Assembly: GCA_028280445.1 (NCBI GenBank)
Contig: JANQLU010000135.1
Location: forward strand, 1-44,452
Length of the DNA stretch: 44,452 nucleotides
DNA from: Pirellulaceae bacterium
GTDB taxonomy: Bacteria > Planctomycetota > Planctomycetia > Pirellulales > Pirellulaceae
Reading direction: 5' to 3'
The translations under genes and the position numbers were made by a program. The notes below the pieces were generated by a model. The model had not been told where the DNA came from, searched no databases, and saw only the letters and a list, made by a program, of their open reading frames with translations. Positions 7,871 to 16,975 of the stretch are shown here, in pieces (position 1 is the first letter of the stretch; the number at the start of each line of letters is the position of its first letter).

Positions 7871-10800
7871 ATGACGCGATGTTTTGAGTTGTTGTTTTTT
7901 GGTTCGGTTTTTCTTGCCAGCGTTTTTGTACAGCCGTGTATCGGACAGGTCGGCAACAAAAAAAAATCTGACGACCCGGTCATTGTTGGCAAAGTTGTTG
8001 ATGAACAAGGCAAGCCCGTTTCTGATGTGGCGATTTATTTGACAATTGATGATTTTGTGAATGGCGTTGTCGGTGGCAAGCGAACTTTGTCGGTCATGAC
8101 GAAATCAAAACGTGATGGTAGTTATGCGTTTACCAAGCAACAATATCACCAACACGGAACGGGACGGAGTGTTGGAGGATTGGTGGCAATCGCCAAAGAC
8201 GGTCGAATTGGATTCCATCGCAATTACTATGATGAATCGGGAGTCGCAAAAATTGCTCTCACGTTGGTGCCGGTTGGGAAGTATCGTGGCAGGCTAGTCG
8301 ATATGGCTGGGAAACCGATCGTCGGTGCCAAACTTACGGCGCTCATGTTATCAAACAATTTGGTTCGCGAAGAATATTCATCCAAAACTCACGCCGTCAA
8401 TTTACCGGATGTCGTGCGGAGTCGTTACCAGGCAGTCACGGACAAAGCAGGATGGTTTGAGTTTGACAAATTGCCAATGACTGGCAAGATTTCACTGGTA
8501 CTGGATGCCGCCGCTGGATATGGAAGCACTCGCATTTCAGTGGATTTGGATCATGCGGTCACGGTTAAATTGGCTCGTGCCGGAAAAATCTCCGGCCGTT
8601 TAAAAGTAGATCGGGGTGAGTTCAAAGGGCCCAGCCACGGCAAAATTTATGTCAATGCGTATGGCGGGATATTGGCAAAAGACTACCGCGTCAGTTTATA
8701 CAAATCCATCAAAATTGGTGACGACGGTCAGTACTCGACAGGCGATGTACCGCCGATGAAGTACATATTGCGTCCGAGTTTTGAAGCCCAATCCGCTTTT
8801 TGTGACGGTCAAGTAACCAACGTTACCGTTCAGCCGGGTAAACACCACGACAATGTCTCGATTCCGGTCACTCGTGGTTTTACCTTGACAGGCAGTTTTG
8901 TCGATGAAGAAACGGGAAAACCAATTCCCGGTATCAAACTACAATTTAGCCGGATCGTCGGCTATTCCCGTACAGGGCCTTTCCGTTTTGTAACCACAGA
9001 TCAAGACGGCAATTTTTCGGTGTCGATGCCTGCTGGCGAAGTTTACATTTCACAACAATCAATTCCCAAAAAATGGTTGGGCTGGCCAACCTGGATGCCC
9101 GACAACAAACAAGCGCGCGTCAAACTGGAGGCCGACAAAAAACTCGAACCATTCAAATTAACCCGAGCAACGAAACTGGATATTGTGGTGGTGGATGCTG
9201 ATGACAAACGTGTACCAAACGCTTTGGTTCATGTGATTCAACAAGATCGACATGGATTGCCGTTTCCCAATCCGTGGATTCCGACAAACCAATTGGGTGA
9301 ATTGACGCTTACGCAACTTGACCCCGTAGGAGTCATTGCGATTCGAGTACGCAAAGATGATCTTTGTTGCGATGGTGCGACGATCATCAATGTTCGCGAC
9401 CACAAGGACGATTCGGAACCGCTGGAGTTCAAAATCAGCCCGAAATTCGGATTTCGATTCACAGGAAACATTATCGATTCCAAAGGGAAACTTGTGCCCA
9501 ACACAAAACTGAGTGTTGAGTGGTATCGGGATACGTATAACCGAATCGGGCGAGTCTCTGGCAGACGAGGATCGAAAGTTGAAATTGGCCAACCTAAAGC
9601 CGACGGTTCGTTTCGATCGAGATCGCTGTTTCCCGGAGATTATTATCGATTACTGGTCGAAGCCGACGGGTATTCCAAATACGAATCCAAACAGGTTCAG
9701 GCCAAAAGCGGCGACAATATCAAATTGGGCGAGATCAAATTATTTGGAACCACGGCCACCATCCGAGGCAAAATTGTAGTGACAGGTGATCAAAGTCGGT
9801 TTAAACGAGCTCGCGTTTTTAGTTTTGGCGAAGACGGGAATCATTTGAATGCAAAAACGGACGGATTGAATTTTGAGTTGCAGAATTTGCCTGACCGTGA
9901 AACATGGGTTTTCGTTGATGCCGATGGTTTTCGGTTCACTGGAAAGTTTACTCCTGTCAACATCGACGATTTGAAAATTCGAATTGTTCCCGAGGATTCG
10001 AAACTCACTGTCGGCATGACTCGACCTGGCAGTTTTCGTGAACGTTGCGACATCAGTCAGGAAATTATTAAGGCCTTGCAGCCAGTGCTGAAAAAACTCG
10101 ATGATGCAGCGATTCCGGTCGTTTCGGCCCGTCGAGTAATCAATCGGAGTGTTGCGAAAGCCATTCCGATTTTGGATTGGGACGATGACCGAAAGAAAAC
10201 GTTTTTTGAGCAAAATGGATTTACCGGCGAAGCCATTCGAATCGCTGCTTTAGAACTGGAGTGGAATGAAAACACGATCAAATTCATTCGTGATCTTTTG
10301 GCCAATACGCGACCCGGTAGGGTGGATCGCAGTTTTATCTTTCTCGCGCATTATTTTGAAAGCCGAGACACCGAAATTGCAAAGTTTTTTGCCAATCTGG
10401 CAATTGACTATGCCGATCCGGCTAGTGAGATCACCAAAATTAGAAGTACATTGCCCGCGAGTAATTTGCTGATCCGACTGGGAGAAAAAGACCAGGGGAC
10501 CAAGAAAATCAAAGCGGCCTGGAAAGAGTTTGAGAAACTCAAAAAAGTGGATTCTCATTCTAAAGCCATGATTGGTGCCGGGATTGCACTGGTGTATCCA
10601 GAAAAAGGCTGGCAACTAATCCAGCAAGTTCCGTTGACTCAGAATCAGAAACGCTATGTGGCGAAAATGGCAGTCAATCTGGCCCAGCATGATTTGGACC
10701 GCGCCCTGGAGTTGATTGAAAAACTCGACCGGCGTTCGACAGAAATGAACAATGCCAAAATGAAATTGGCTTATTTTGTCGGATTGAAAAACCCTCAAAA

Positions 10801-11461
10801 AGCGTTGGAGATTGTCGAAGGGATAAATGATGGGCACGGTAGCTTCAAAGTCAAAACCGATGCATTAGGCTGGCTGGCCATCGCTAGTGACCAGCGCGAT
10901 CCCGATTTGGCACACAAGCTGATCTCGCGCCGGGCCGACAACTATTTCAGAAACGGTTCCGAATTTCGATCCTGGATAAATTACGGCGGGCGCAGCGTGA
11001 TGGCGGCTCACAATGCCATTCAAGCGAAAGCGATCAAACATCCCAATCTGCACTCCATTGTGATGCAGACACTGGCTTGTATGCCAACTCGAATGGAGTA
11101 TTGGAATCAGCAAAGCTTGATCGAAACCAAAGTGAAGATGGCATATTTCCTGGCATCGGTTGACCCGGTGAACACGCGCCGATTGTTACACACCGTCGAT
11201 CTCGATTTGCAACGAGTGGGCGGAATCGAACTGGCCAAAGATGTTGAAGTAATGAGGATCCGGGCACTTGTTGTTGCGGATCCCGAGGCCGCCAAAGAGC
11301 TGGCACTCAAAGAAATTCGGCGATTCATGAAAATGAAACAGCCCGACATCCAAGGTTCAACTGTAATTGAAATCCTGGATGCACTAACAACACATCCCAG
11401 CGAATGGCCAACCATAACAGACAAATCGCGATTTTCAATCTGGCATCCGGGACGGGAATAG
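7871..11461 (+). CDS. Large exported protein with carboxypeptidase-regulatory-like repeats
   Basis: A 1196-residue protein starting with a signal peptide (MTRCFELLFFGSVFLASVFV...CIGQ). The first 700 residues hold at least five carboxypeptidase-regulatory-like or Ig-type modules, recognised by recurring patterns: VIVGKVVDEQGKPVSDVAIYL, YRGRLVDMAGKPIVGAKL, LTGSFVDEETGKPIPGIKL, FTGNIIDSKGKLVPNTKL and IRGKIVVTG. From about residue 750 on it is helical, with repeats like those of TPR or HEAT proteins (paired helices around LAQHDLDRALELIEKLDR and GLKNPQKALEIVEGI). No catalytic motif is visible, so a binding or scaffold role at the cell envelope is likely. I start at the ATG at 7871; the open frame reaches back to a TTG at 7742 without signal-peptide character. 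Confidence 0.85.
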   Translation: MTRCFELLFFGSVFLASVFVQPCIGQVGNKKKSDDPVIVGKVVDEQGKPVSDVAIYLTIDDFVNGVVGGKRTLSVMTKSKRDGSYAFTKQQYHQHGTGRSVGGLVAIAKDGRIGFHRNYYDESGVAKIALTLVPVGKYRGRLVDMAGKPIVGAKLTALMLSNNLVREEYSSKTHAVNLPDVVRSRYQAVTDKAGWFEFDKLPMTGKISLVLDAAAGYGSTRISVDLDHAVTVKLARAGKISGRLKVDRGEFKGPSHGKIYVNAYGGILAKDYRVSLYKSIKIGDDGQYSTGDVPPMKYILRPSFEAQSAFCDGQVTNVTVQPGKHHDNVSIPVTRGFTLTGSFVDEETGKPIPGIKLQFSRIVGYSRTGPFRFVTTDQDGNFSVSMPAGEVYISQQSIPKKWLGWPTWMPDNKQARVKLEADKKLEPFKLTRATKLDIVVVDADDKRVPNALVHVIQQDRHGLPFPNPWIPTNQLGELTLTQLDPVGVIAIRVRKDDLCCDGATIINVRDHKDDSEPLEFKISPKFGFRFTGNIIDSKGKLVPNTKLSVEWYRDTYNRIGRVSGRRGSKVEIGQPKADGSFRSRSLFPGDYYRLLVEADGYSKYESKQVQAKSGDNIKLGEIKLFGTTATIRGKIVVTGDQSRFKRARVFSFGEDGNHLNAKTDGLNFELQNLPDRETWVFVDADGFRFTGKFTPVNIDDLKIRIVPEDSKLTVGMTRPGSFRERCDISQEIIKALQPVLKKLDDAAIPVVSARRVINRSVAKAIPILDWDDDRKKTFFEQNGFTGEAIRIAALELEWNENTIKFIRDLLANTRPGRVDRSFIFLAHYFESRDTEIAKFFANLAIDYADPASEITKIRSTLPASNLLIRLGEKDQGTKKIKAAWKEFEKLKKVDSHSKAMIGAGIALVYPEKGWQLIQQVPLTQNQKRYVAKMAVNLAQHDLDRALELIEKLDRRSTEMNNAKMKLAYFVGLKNPQKALEIVEGINDGHGSFKVKTDALGWLAIASDQRDPDLAHKLISRRADNYFRNGSEFRSWINYGGRSVMAAHNAIQAKAIKHPNLHSIVMQTLACMPTRMEYWNQQSLIETKVKMAYFLASVDPVNTRRLLHTVDLDLQRVGGIELAKDVEVMRIRALVVADPEAAKELALKEIRRFMKMKQPDIQGSTVIEILDALTTHPSEWPTITDKSRFSIWHPGRE

Positions 11462-11478
11462 GGGCAGGTAGTCGCGGG

Positions 11479-11584
11479 TAGGTTATAGGGAGTAGGTATT
11501 AGGTAGTAGGTGATCGTAGAGCGTTTGTATCAGCAGGAAACATCCCATGCTTTCTCTACAACCTACAACTTACTCCCTATAACC
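11479..11584. repeat. Family G inverted repeat
   Basis: Left arm GGTTATAGGGAGTA (11481-11494) pairs with TACTCCCTATAACC near 11571-11584. Further AGTAGGT and TAGAG-type segments extend the arms imperfectly to about 40 bases. It lies between two convergent genes, 17 bases past one stop and 4 bases from the other. The sequence is low-complexity (GTAGGT and TAGGTAG runs) and unlike the other families here. Confidence 0.75.
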
Positions 11585-11588
11585 TCCC

Positions 11589-11816
11589 TTACGCCCACTC
11601 GAATCCTGTTGTTTTTTTGACGCGTTCTTCGAAATTGCCGAGGAGGCCACCGACAACATCCCATTTTTTGGGGCGGCGAACTTCGATATCGCCGTGTTGA
11701 TTGATGCGAACGATGGTGGCGTTGTTGACGCCCGCGTTTTCCAGATCAGAGACGTGCAACTCGCCATCATTGATGACTTCGGAAAGCTGCTCGCCTGTCA
11801 TTTCTATGAATTTCAT
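11589..11816 (-). CDS. Small conserved planctomycete protein
   Basis: A 75-residue soluble protein: MKFIEMTGEQLSEVI, then ELHVSDLENAGV, then IVRINQHGDIEVRRPKKWDV and GGLLGNFEERVKKTTGFEWA. The core INQHGDIEVRRPxxWDVxGGLLGxFExRV resembles a family I recall from planctomycete genomes, without known function. The pattern of a short helix, a beta hairpin and a helix suggests a small folded domain. The start ATG at 11816 has only a weak ribosome binding site (ACGAGCAGA). It faces the large gene before it across repeat G. Confidence 0.75.
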   Translation of the reverse strand: MKFIEMTGEQLSEVINDGELHVSDLENAGVNNATIVRINQHGDIEVRRPKKWDVVGGLLGNFEERVKKTTGFEWA

Positions 11817-11959
11817 TCTGCTCGTTCCAAAAGAAAAGACTGTTTGAGGTGTTTATTTTAGCCTGAAAAATAAAAGTTTGATAGAGTTTGAAAATTGGCG
11901 CGTGACGATACCGGCATGTTGAGTTCGATCATTGGTTGTGAATGCTCAGTGTTGCAGAT

Positions 11960-12044
11960 CATAACCCGAAGCGTTAGCGAGGGACCGGAATCCGTTCTTC
12001 TATATACCATTGATTTCGGTCCCTCGCTAACGCTTCGGGTTATG
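11960..12044. repeat. Family C inverted repeat
   Basis: Two perfect 28-base arms (11960-11987 and 12017-12044), beginning CATAACCCGAAGCGTTAGCG and ending CTTCGGGTTATG, flank a 29-base loop. It sits in the 322-base stretch 11817-12138 between two minus-strand genes; I see nothing else there. A decayed right half of the same family is at 16761-16774. Confidence 0.9.
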
Positions 12045-12138
12045 AATTTCTTTGCAAAACATTACTGAATCCTACTAATATGTGGTAAACCGCAATTACA
12101 CGACACTTTGGAAATGCAATTTCACCGAATTTATGCGT

Positions 12139-15100
12139 TTATTGCCGACTCACGACGAGGGGCTTTCGTTTTTGAATTGGCAAGTTAGACAAAGTTACGG
12201 GGCGAAAAATTCCTCCGGCACCTTGCCAGTCGTAAACCGCAACGGCAATCGTCAGCGTTTCTCCTGGGGTCACGTGTTTCGTCAAATCCCAGCTCGTTCG
12301 ATTGTCAAAAGCGGTGGTTTTGGTTTCGATATTCCCATCGGAGCCTGCATGTTGGCCGTTGACGTACAACTGATAGTGATCATCAACGCCAGTAAAATTC
12401 AGGTAAATCTTTTTGCCTTTCCAATCTTTGGGAATTTTTGTTTTTAACCGATACCAGGCCCATTTATCGAGCGCCTTGTAGCCTTGCGATTCCCAATGTT
12501 TGTCAATGCGAATTTTTTTCCAGTCGGAATCCTCAAAGTCGCTGGCGTACCACTTTGATTTAAAACCGGTTTCTTTGGGATCGGGTTGAAATTGCCAGGG
12601 CGATTTTGAAAGATCAATCGCATTGGCATTGAGTTGACCGAGCAGAATTTTTGCATTGACTTCTGCGTCAGCCGAACGGTTTGAGCCAGGTCGGTCGGCG
12701 ATTTGATTGTTGATCAATTGGCGGAGCAGAAATTGACCCACTGCATTGGTCTTGCCGGAATGTTTAAGTGACGAAACGACGATTTTACCTTTTCCAACTG
12801 GCATCGAAAAAATCAGCCCATGTGTTTTCACTCGTTTTAAATCGTGATTGTCCCACAAACCAAACAATAAATCGGCAGTTTGATATTGTCCGATTTCGAA
12901 AACAACCGGGCCGCCGAGATCAAAGTGTTGCAGGTCGACCAGGGCGGCACGAGCCAACAGTTTGTTCATTCGTTCGTCGACGATCGGCCCACCGCGCAAG
13001 AACCAATGGTCCTGGGTTTTGAAACTGCCGGGTCGATTGTTTGCCAACAGAATGATGTTTGAACCCAGTTTGGCGGTTTCCAATAACGCTTTATCGATCT
13101 CGGTCGTGACGATGAAATCGCCTTGGACCGGTTTTCGTTTTTTTGTGATCGGCTCTGTTTTGATTTGAAATTGAGATTTGATTTTCGCGAATGACGGGTG
13201 TTCGAAAACCGTTGCTGTCGAGTCTGACGTCGGAGATGGCTTGGGGAACAGCCAGATTTTCCAGCGATTTTTGATTTCTTGTTTTGGAGTTTCCAAAGTT
13301 GCCGTGATCCAAAACGGCGTCGGCTTGCTGACCTGTTTGAAATCAAACGAGAATTCAATTGGTTTTGCATTCGTGCCAGTGCCTGTTGGTGGGACGGAAA
13401 CGGTTTTGTACCTGAAATGTTTGGCAGTTCGATCGGATATTTCGACCAGCAGGTTCGATTTGGCGATTTCTGAATTTGAAAAATTGCTGACCATGATTTC
13501 AAACGCAATTTTCTCCGTTGCCGAAAAACTTCGCCGGTCGTCCGCTGTTTTCAGCAGCAACGTAACATCTCGGTGCCAACTCCATTGCTCGGGACTGGTT
13601 TTGGGTTTGCCTTCGTAATCGATCAATCCCATGCCGCAAAGTGGAACATCACGAATGACGCTGATGATATAGCCACCCTCCGGTACTTCTCGGCGAAAAG
13701 TTTCGATTTGGTATTTGCGCATTGCATGTGCGTAGCGAAACGAATCGTCTTTCAATTTTTTAAGTCGCTCGGCGATTCCCGCTGCGTCATCGGGTTTGCC
13801 TCGATCCATTATTTCTTTTCCCCAACGGGCATTGTCGTGTAGAAATCCGGGTGCCCAATGGGGTTGGCGCATTCCAAATTTCGAAAGCATCTTGGTCGGA
13901 TCAAACCAGGTGTCAGCTGCAATCGCTTCGCCCAAAATCAATGGCTTGGTCTTGCGATCGGCGATGTGTTTTTTCAATCGAGCCAGCGTGGCAACCCAGG
14001 TGTGGTTGTTGCCATACGGATGGTCGTCGTAAAAATCATGAATTCGATTCCAACCAATCCAGCTACTGTCATCTTCGACAACAGCACCAGGATTCTCTTT
14101 TTTGCACAGATCATAAAGTTGTTGAATCACTTTGAGATCGGCACTTGGCCCGGTTTCACAAGTCAAACTATGCAGGACGACACTAGGATGCGGGCGAACG
14201 TAGTGAAAAAACTCAGCGTATTCGGCTTTTAATTCGCCAAGTTTTTCAGGAGTGAATTTGGGGTGCCAGGTCGGGTATTCAACCCAAGCGAGCATGCCCA
14301 TTTCATCGCACAGGTCCAAGTAGTCTTTGGGGGGAATCCACAAGCAAAATTTCATTAGGTTGAAACCGCGGTCTTTGGCAAATTGTATTTCGCGGCGCAT
14401 GAAGTTTCGATCCAACGTCGGTGCATTGCTGGGCGGTGCATAACCCCAGTTGAGCAAACCGCGAATCTGAATCGGTTTTCCGTTGAGCAGAAATTGTTTG
14501 CCGCGAGTTTTGAATTCTCGATGCGATGTTTTTGTATAAAAATTAGAAATGGTTGCCCGCCGTCGGTCAGACAAATCGATCACGGCGACGCGGATTTCGT
14601 TGAGATCCGGTTTGTCCAGAGACCATGTCTTGGGGGCGAGGTTCATCCAATTCAATTTGATGGCGTTGTTGACAACCTGCGCGCGGAACGGGCCACGATT
14701 GTCGCCAAGTCGAAAATAAAATGCGAGCTTTTTGTGAAACGAGTCGAAAAACGGGCGGACGCCAAGTTCATTAGCAAATTTTTTCTGAAAGTCCTCGACA
14801 AATTTTTTCTTGTCGAGTTTTGGCAACGGAACTTCGATCATCAAGTCGGCAATTTTAGATTTGTCCCAGCCGACCAGCGGAACATGTAACTGAAATTCTT
14901 TACCACCGGTGATGTGTACTTTTTGCGAGTCAACATGGAGATTCGGAACGATCGTTAGAAAAGCTGGTTTCCACATGCCGCTGAAATGTGGGGCAAAAAC
15001 TGGTAGGAATCCTTGCGTGTTGTGTCCCACGCGCTCGTCGCAACGAACTTTGATTTCAAGTTGTCGTTTTTTCGAAGCCTGAATGATATCGGTAATATCA

Positions 15101-15468
15101 AATCGAAATGGCGTCCAGCCGCCCAAATGTTCACCGACCTTGGTACCTTCGACCCACACCGTCGCATGCGTGGCGACCGCGTCAAAATTGAGATAGACCC
15201 GATGGTGTTTTGGAATTTGAAATTTAAAAAATCGCGATTTGTGAATTGAGATGCCATCGAATTTCATTTCGATTGCATCTTCGACAGATTTCGGGCCCCG
15301 AACGATTTTCCAAGATTTTTCTCCGTCAATTGAAACTTGCCAATTGTCCAGATTAATTTTTGATTCGCGCGAGATGACTTTGCGAACCACCGGCAATTTG
15401 TTTTGGCCAACGCATTGAGTTGCAACCATGACCAATAGAATGAAACTGCAGCAGATGCGAAACGACAT
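12139..15468 (-). CDS. Glycoside hydrolase family 2-type protein
   Basis: A 1109-residue exported glycosidase-like protein with a signal peptide (MSFRICCSFILLVMVATQCVGQ). Domains in order: an N-terminal jelly-roll sugar-binding domain of GH2 type (YLNFDAVATHATVWVEG..VGEHLGGWTPFRFDIT), an Ig-like region, a TIM barrel from about residue 340 to 620 (LLNGKPIQIRGLL...), a further beta region, and a second jelly-roll near the C-terminus (YLNFTGVDDHYQLYVNG). The acid/base Glu is likely E438, in LTCETG; most GH2 enzymes have Asn before it, here it is Cys. The nucleophile candidate is E514 in LILGEA. The substrate is unknown; GH2 covers beta-galactosidase, beta-glucuronidase and beta-mannosidase. The ATG at 15468 is preceded by GGTTGGAAAC. 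Confidence 0.85.
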   Translation of the reverse strand: MSFRICCSFILLVMVATQCVGQNKLPVVRKVISRESKINLDNWQVSIDGEKSWKIVRGPKSVEDAIEMKFDGISIHKSRFFKFQIPKHHRVYLNFDAVATHATVWVEGTKVGEHLGGWTPFRFDITDIIQASKKRQLEIKVRCDERVGHNTQGFLPVFAPHFSGMWKPAFLTIVPNLHVDSQKVHITGGKEFQLHVPLVGWDKSKIADLMIEVPLPKLDKKKFVEDFQKKFANELGVRPFFDSFHKKLAFYFRLGDNRGPFRAQVVNNAIKLNWMNLAPKTWSLDKPDLNEIRVAVIDLSDRRRATISNFYTKTSHREFKTRGKQFLLNGKPIQIRGLLNWGYAPPSNAPTLDRNFMRREIQFAKDRGFNLMKFCLWIPPKDYLDLCDEMGMLAWVEYPTWHPKFTPEKLGELKAEYAEFFHYVRPHPSVVLHSLTCETGPSADLKVIQQLYDLCKKENPGAVVEDDSSWIGWNRIHDFYDDHPYGNNHTWVATLARLKKHIADRKTKPLILGEAIAADTWFDPTKMLSKFGMRQPHWAPGFLHDNARWGKEIMDRGKPDDAAGIAERLKKLKDDSFRYAHAMRKYQIETFRREVPEGGYIISVIRDVPLCGMGLIDYEGKPKTSPEQWSWHRDVTLLLKTADDRRSFSATEKIAFEIMVSNFSNSEIAKSNLLVEISDRTAKHFRYKTVSVPPTGTGTNAKPIEFSFDFKQVSKPTPFWITATLETPKQEIKNRWKIWLFPKPSPTSDSTATVFEHPSFAKIKSQFQIKTEPITKKRKPVQGDFIVTTEIDKALLETAKLGSNIILLANNRPGSFKTQDHWFLRGGPIVDERMNKLLARAALVDLQHFDLGGPVVFEIGQYQTADLLFGLWDNHDLKRVKTHGLIFSMPVGKGKIVVSSLKHSGKTNAVGQFLLRQLINNQIADRPGSNRSADAEVNAKILLGQLNANAIDLSKSPWQFQPDPKETGFKSKWYASDFEDSDWKKIRIDKHWESQGYKALDKWAWYRLKTKIPKDWKGKKIYLNFTGVDDHYQLYVNGQHAGSDGNIETKTTAFDNRTSWDLTKHVTPGETLTIAVAVYDWQGAGGIFRPVTLSNLPIQKRKPLVVSRQ

Positions 15469-15619
15469 GTTTCCAACCTCGAAGAAATGTTAAAGCACGG
15501 GCTGAAATCATTATGTCAGTTTTGCTTTTTACATGCCAACGAAATGTCGCAATTGAATCTTGCCAGGTAGATTGAAACGCCGGAGTTTCTGCCGGTAGAC
15601 ATCACCAGTCGTCGTCGAA

Positions 15620-16618
15620 CTAAGATACGGCGATCGGTTCGCCCTCTTGCTCGACACGGTAATCGTCGCACTCGCTGTTGACGCAATCGGCAAATTGAAT
15701 GTAGCTGGGGCGATCGGCGGCCGATTTCGCGTGAAACGCAAACGTGATGTCGCTGTCGTCGAGCAAAAATACGCCCGGCATTCGAAAACCGTCACCGGCC
15801 AGTGTTCCGACTCCATGACCTCCGAAGAACCCGACCAACAATCCGCGCCACCAAACTTTGGGGCCAAACAGCTGCAGCAGTGAGCCACGTTCCAACTCAA
15901 ACGCCTGGTAGAGCTGGCAACTGGGATCGCTAAACCGGTGCAAGTCAAACAGATCATATTTTTCCAAAGTCTGGGCGGCTTGCATCGGAGAGCTCATATG
16001 CACCAAGGCGACATGTACGCCCGCCCGCTCGATCTCTTCACGCTGCTCTTGAAGATCAGACAACGCTTCGCGACAAAACGTGCAACCCAAATGGCGCAGA
16101 AAAACGAGCATCAACGGTTTTTCTTCGGACAACTGAGCCAGCGTTGCACCGCGGTTGCTGCGGAACGAGCGAAGCACGCCTTCGAAAGTAATTCGGTGGT
16201 TTGACGACGAAGTGTTGGTGCTGTAGCTGAACGCTGCAAACAGAATCGAAGCAAACGGCCACAACCAAATCAAGTCGTTGAAAATGTTCACTACGCCGAA
16301 CGCCCACGGCAACTGCCCTGTGACCGCTGCGTAGATAAAACCCATCGGCCCAAACACTTTTCCCAAAAATCCGACGAGGACTATCGGCCAATGACGAAAC
16401 GGATCGGTCGCAGCGATAAAATATCCGACTCCGTAAACACCGACGATCATTCCGACGCACTGCCAGATCATCGGATAACGAGGCGTATCCACACCCATCC
16501 AATCGAAGATCGCGTTGGGGAACAAGATGACCAGAACCCCAAACGCCAGATTGTAGGCGCCGGCGGCTTGCAAGATGGGCCGCATCCAAATTGACGATGT
16601 TGGGTTACTGGGACTCAT
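15620..16618 (-). CDS. Membrane-anchored AhpC/TSA (SelL-like) redox protein
   Basis: A 332-residue two-part protein. Residues 15-130 hold about four membrane helices (AGAYNLAFGVLVILFPNAIF, VGMIVGVYGVGYFIAA, IVLVGFLGKVFGPMGFIY, IWLWPFASILFAAF). From about residue 145 it has a thioredoxin-fold domain of the AhpC-TSA_2/SelL-related type, with the redox motif CTFC at Cys179/Cys182 and the downstream KVWWRGLLVGFFGGHGVGTLAGDGFRMPGVFLLD segment typical of that group. It is expected to act as a thiol oxidoreductase at the inner face of the membrane. The ATG at 16618 starts just before the first helix; a TTG at 16693 would add 25 residues. It is divergent from the sigma factor at 16976. Confidence 0.85.
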   Translation of the reverse strand: MSPSNPTSSIWMRPILQAAGAYNLAFGVLVILFPNAIFDWMGVDTPRYPMIWQCVGMIVGVYGVGYFIAATDPFRHWPIVLVGFLGKVFGPMGFIYAAVTGQLPWAFGVVNIFNDLIWLWPFASILFAAFSYSTNTSSSNHRITFEGVLRSFRSNRGATLAQLSEEKPLMLVFLRHLGCTFCREALSDLQEQREEIERAGVHVALVHMSSPMQAAQTLEKYDLFDLHRFSDPSCQLYQAFELERGSLLQLFGPKVWWRGLLVGFFGGHGVGTLAGDGFRMPGVFLLDDSDITFAFHAKSAADRPSYIQFADCVNSECDDYRVEQEGEPIAVS

Positions 16619-16975
16619 TGAGAATTTGACCGAATTGGAAATGCTGTAATTGTTTAAAATTTGTAATGCGGTCAGAACCGTGGATATCGACAACGGATAA
16701 CGAAAAAATAGCTTTTTTTAGGGGTCTGTCTCGAAAACAGTCGAATCTGGTCACTTGCTCACGATTCGGGTTATGATTTCCGGTCTATTGCACTACAACC
16801 AAATTTTGGATGATGACCGTTTTGACGCCAACAACGGATGCCAAAGATCAAATTATGGAAGAATTCAAGCCCAATTCAACTTGATTCCCGTGGAACCGGT
16901 TGCAAAATCAACCGCAGTTCGCACCTTGAAAGACAACGACTAAAATTGGCTCGAAAAAGGGGTAGCCGCCAATTC
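16619..16975. other. Divergent intergenic region with a decayed family C half
   Basis: This 357-base stretch separates the divergent redox gene and the ECF sigma factor. Bases 16761-16774 (GATTCGGGTTATGA) match the right arm of the family C repeat with one change, a likely relic. The sigma-factor frame is open back to about 16838 but has no good start there. I see no convincing promoter pair or hairpin with a T run. Confidence 0.5.
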
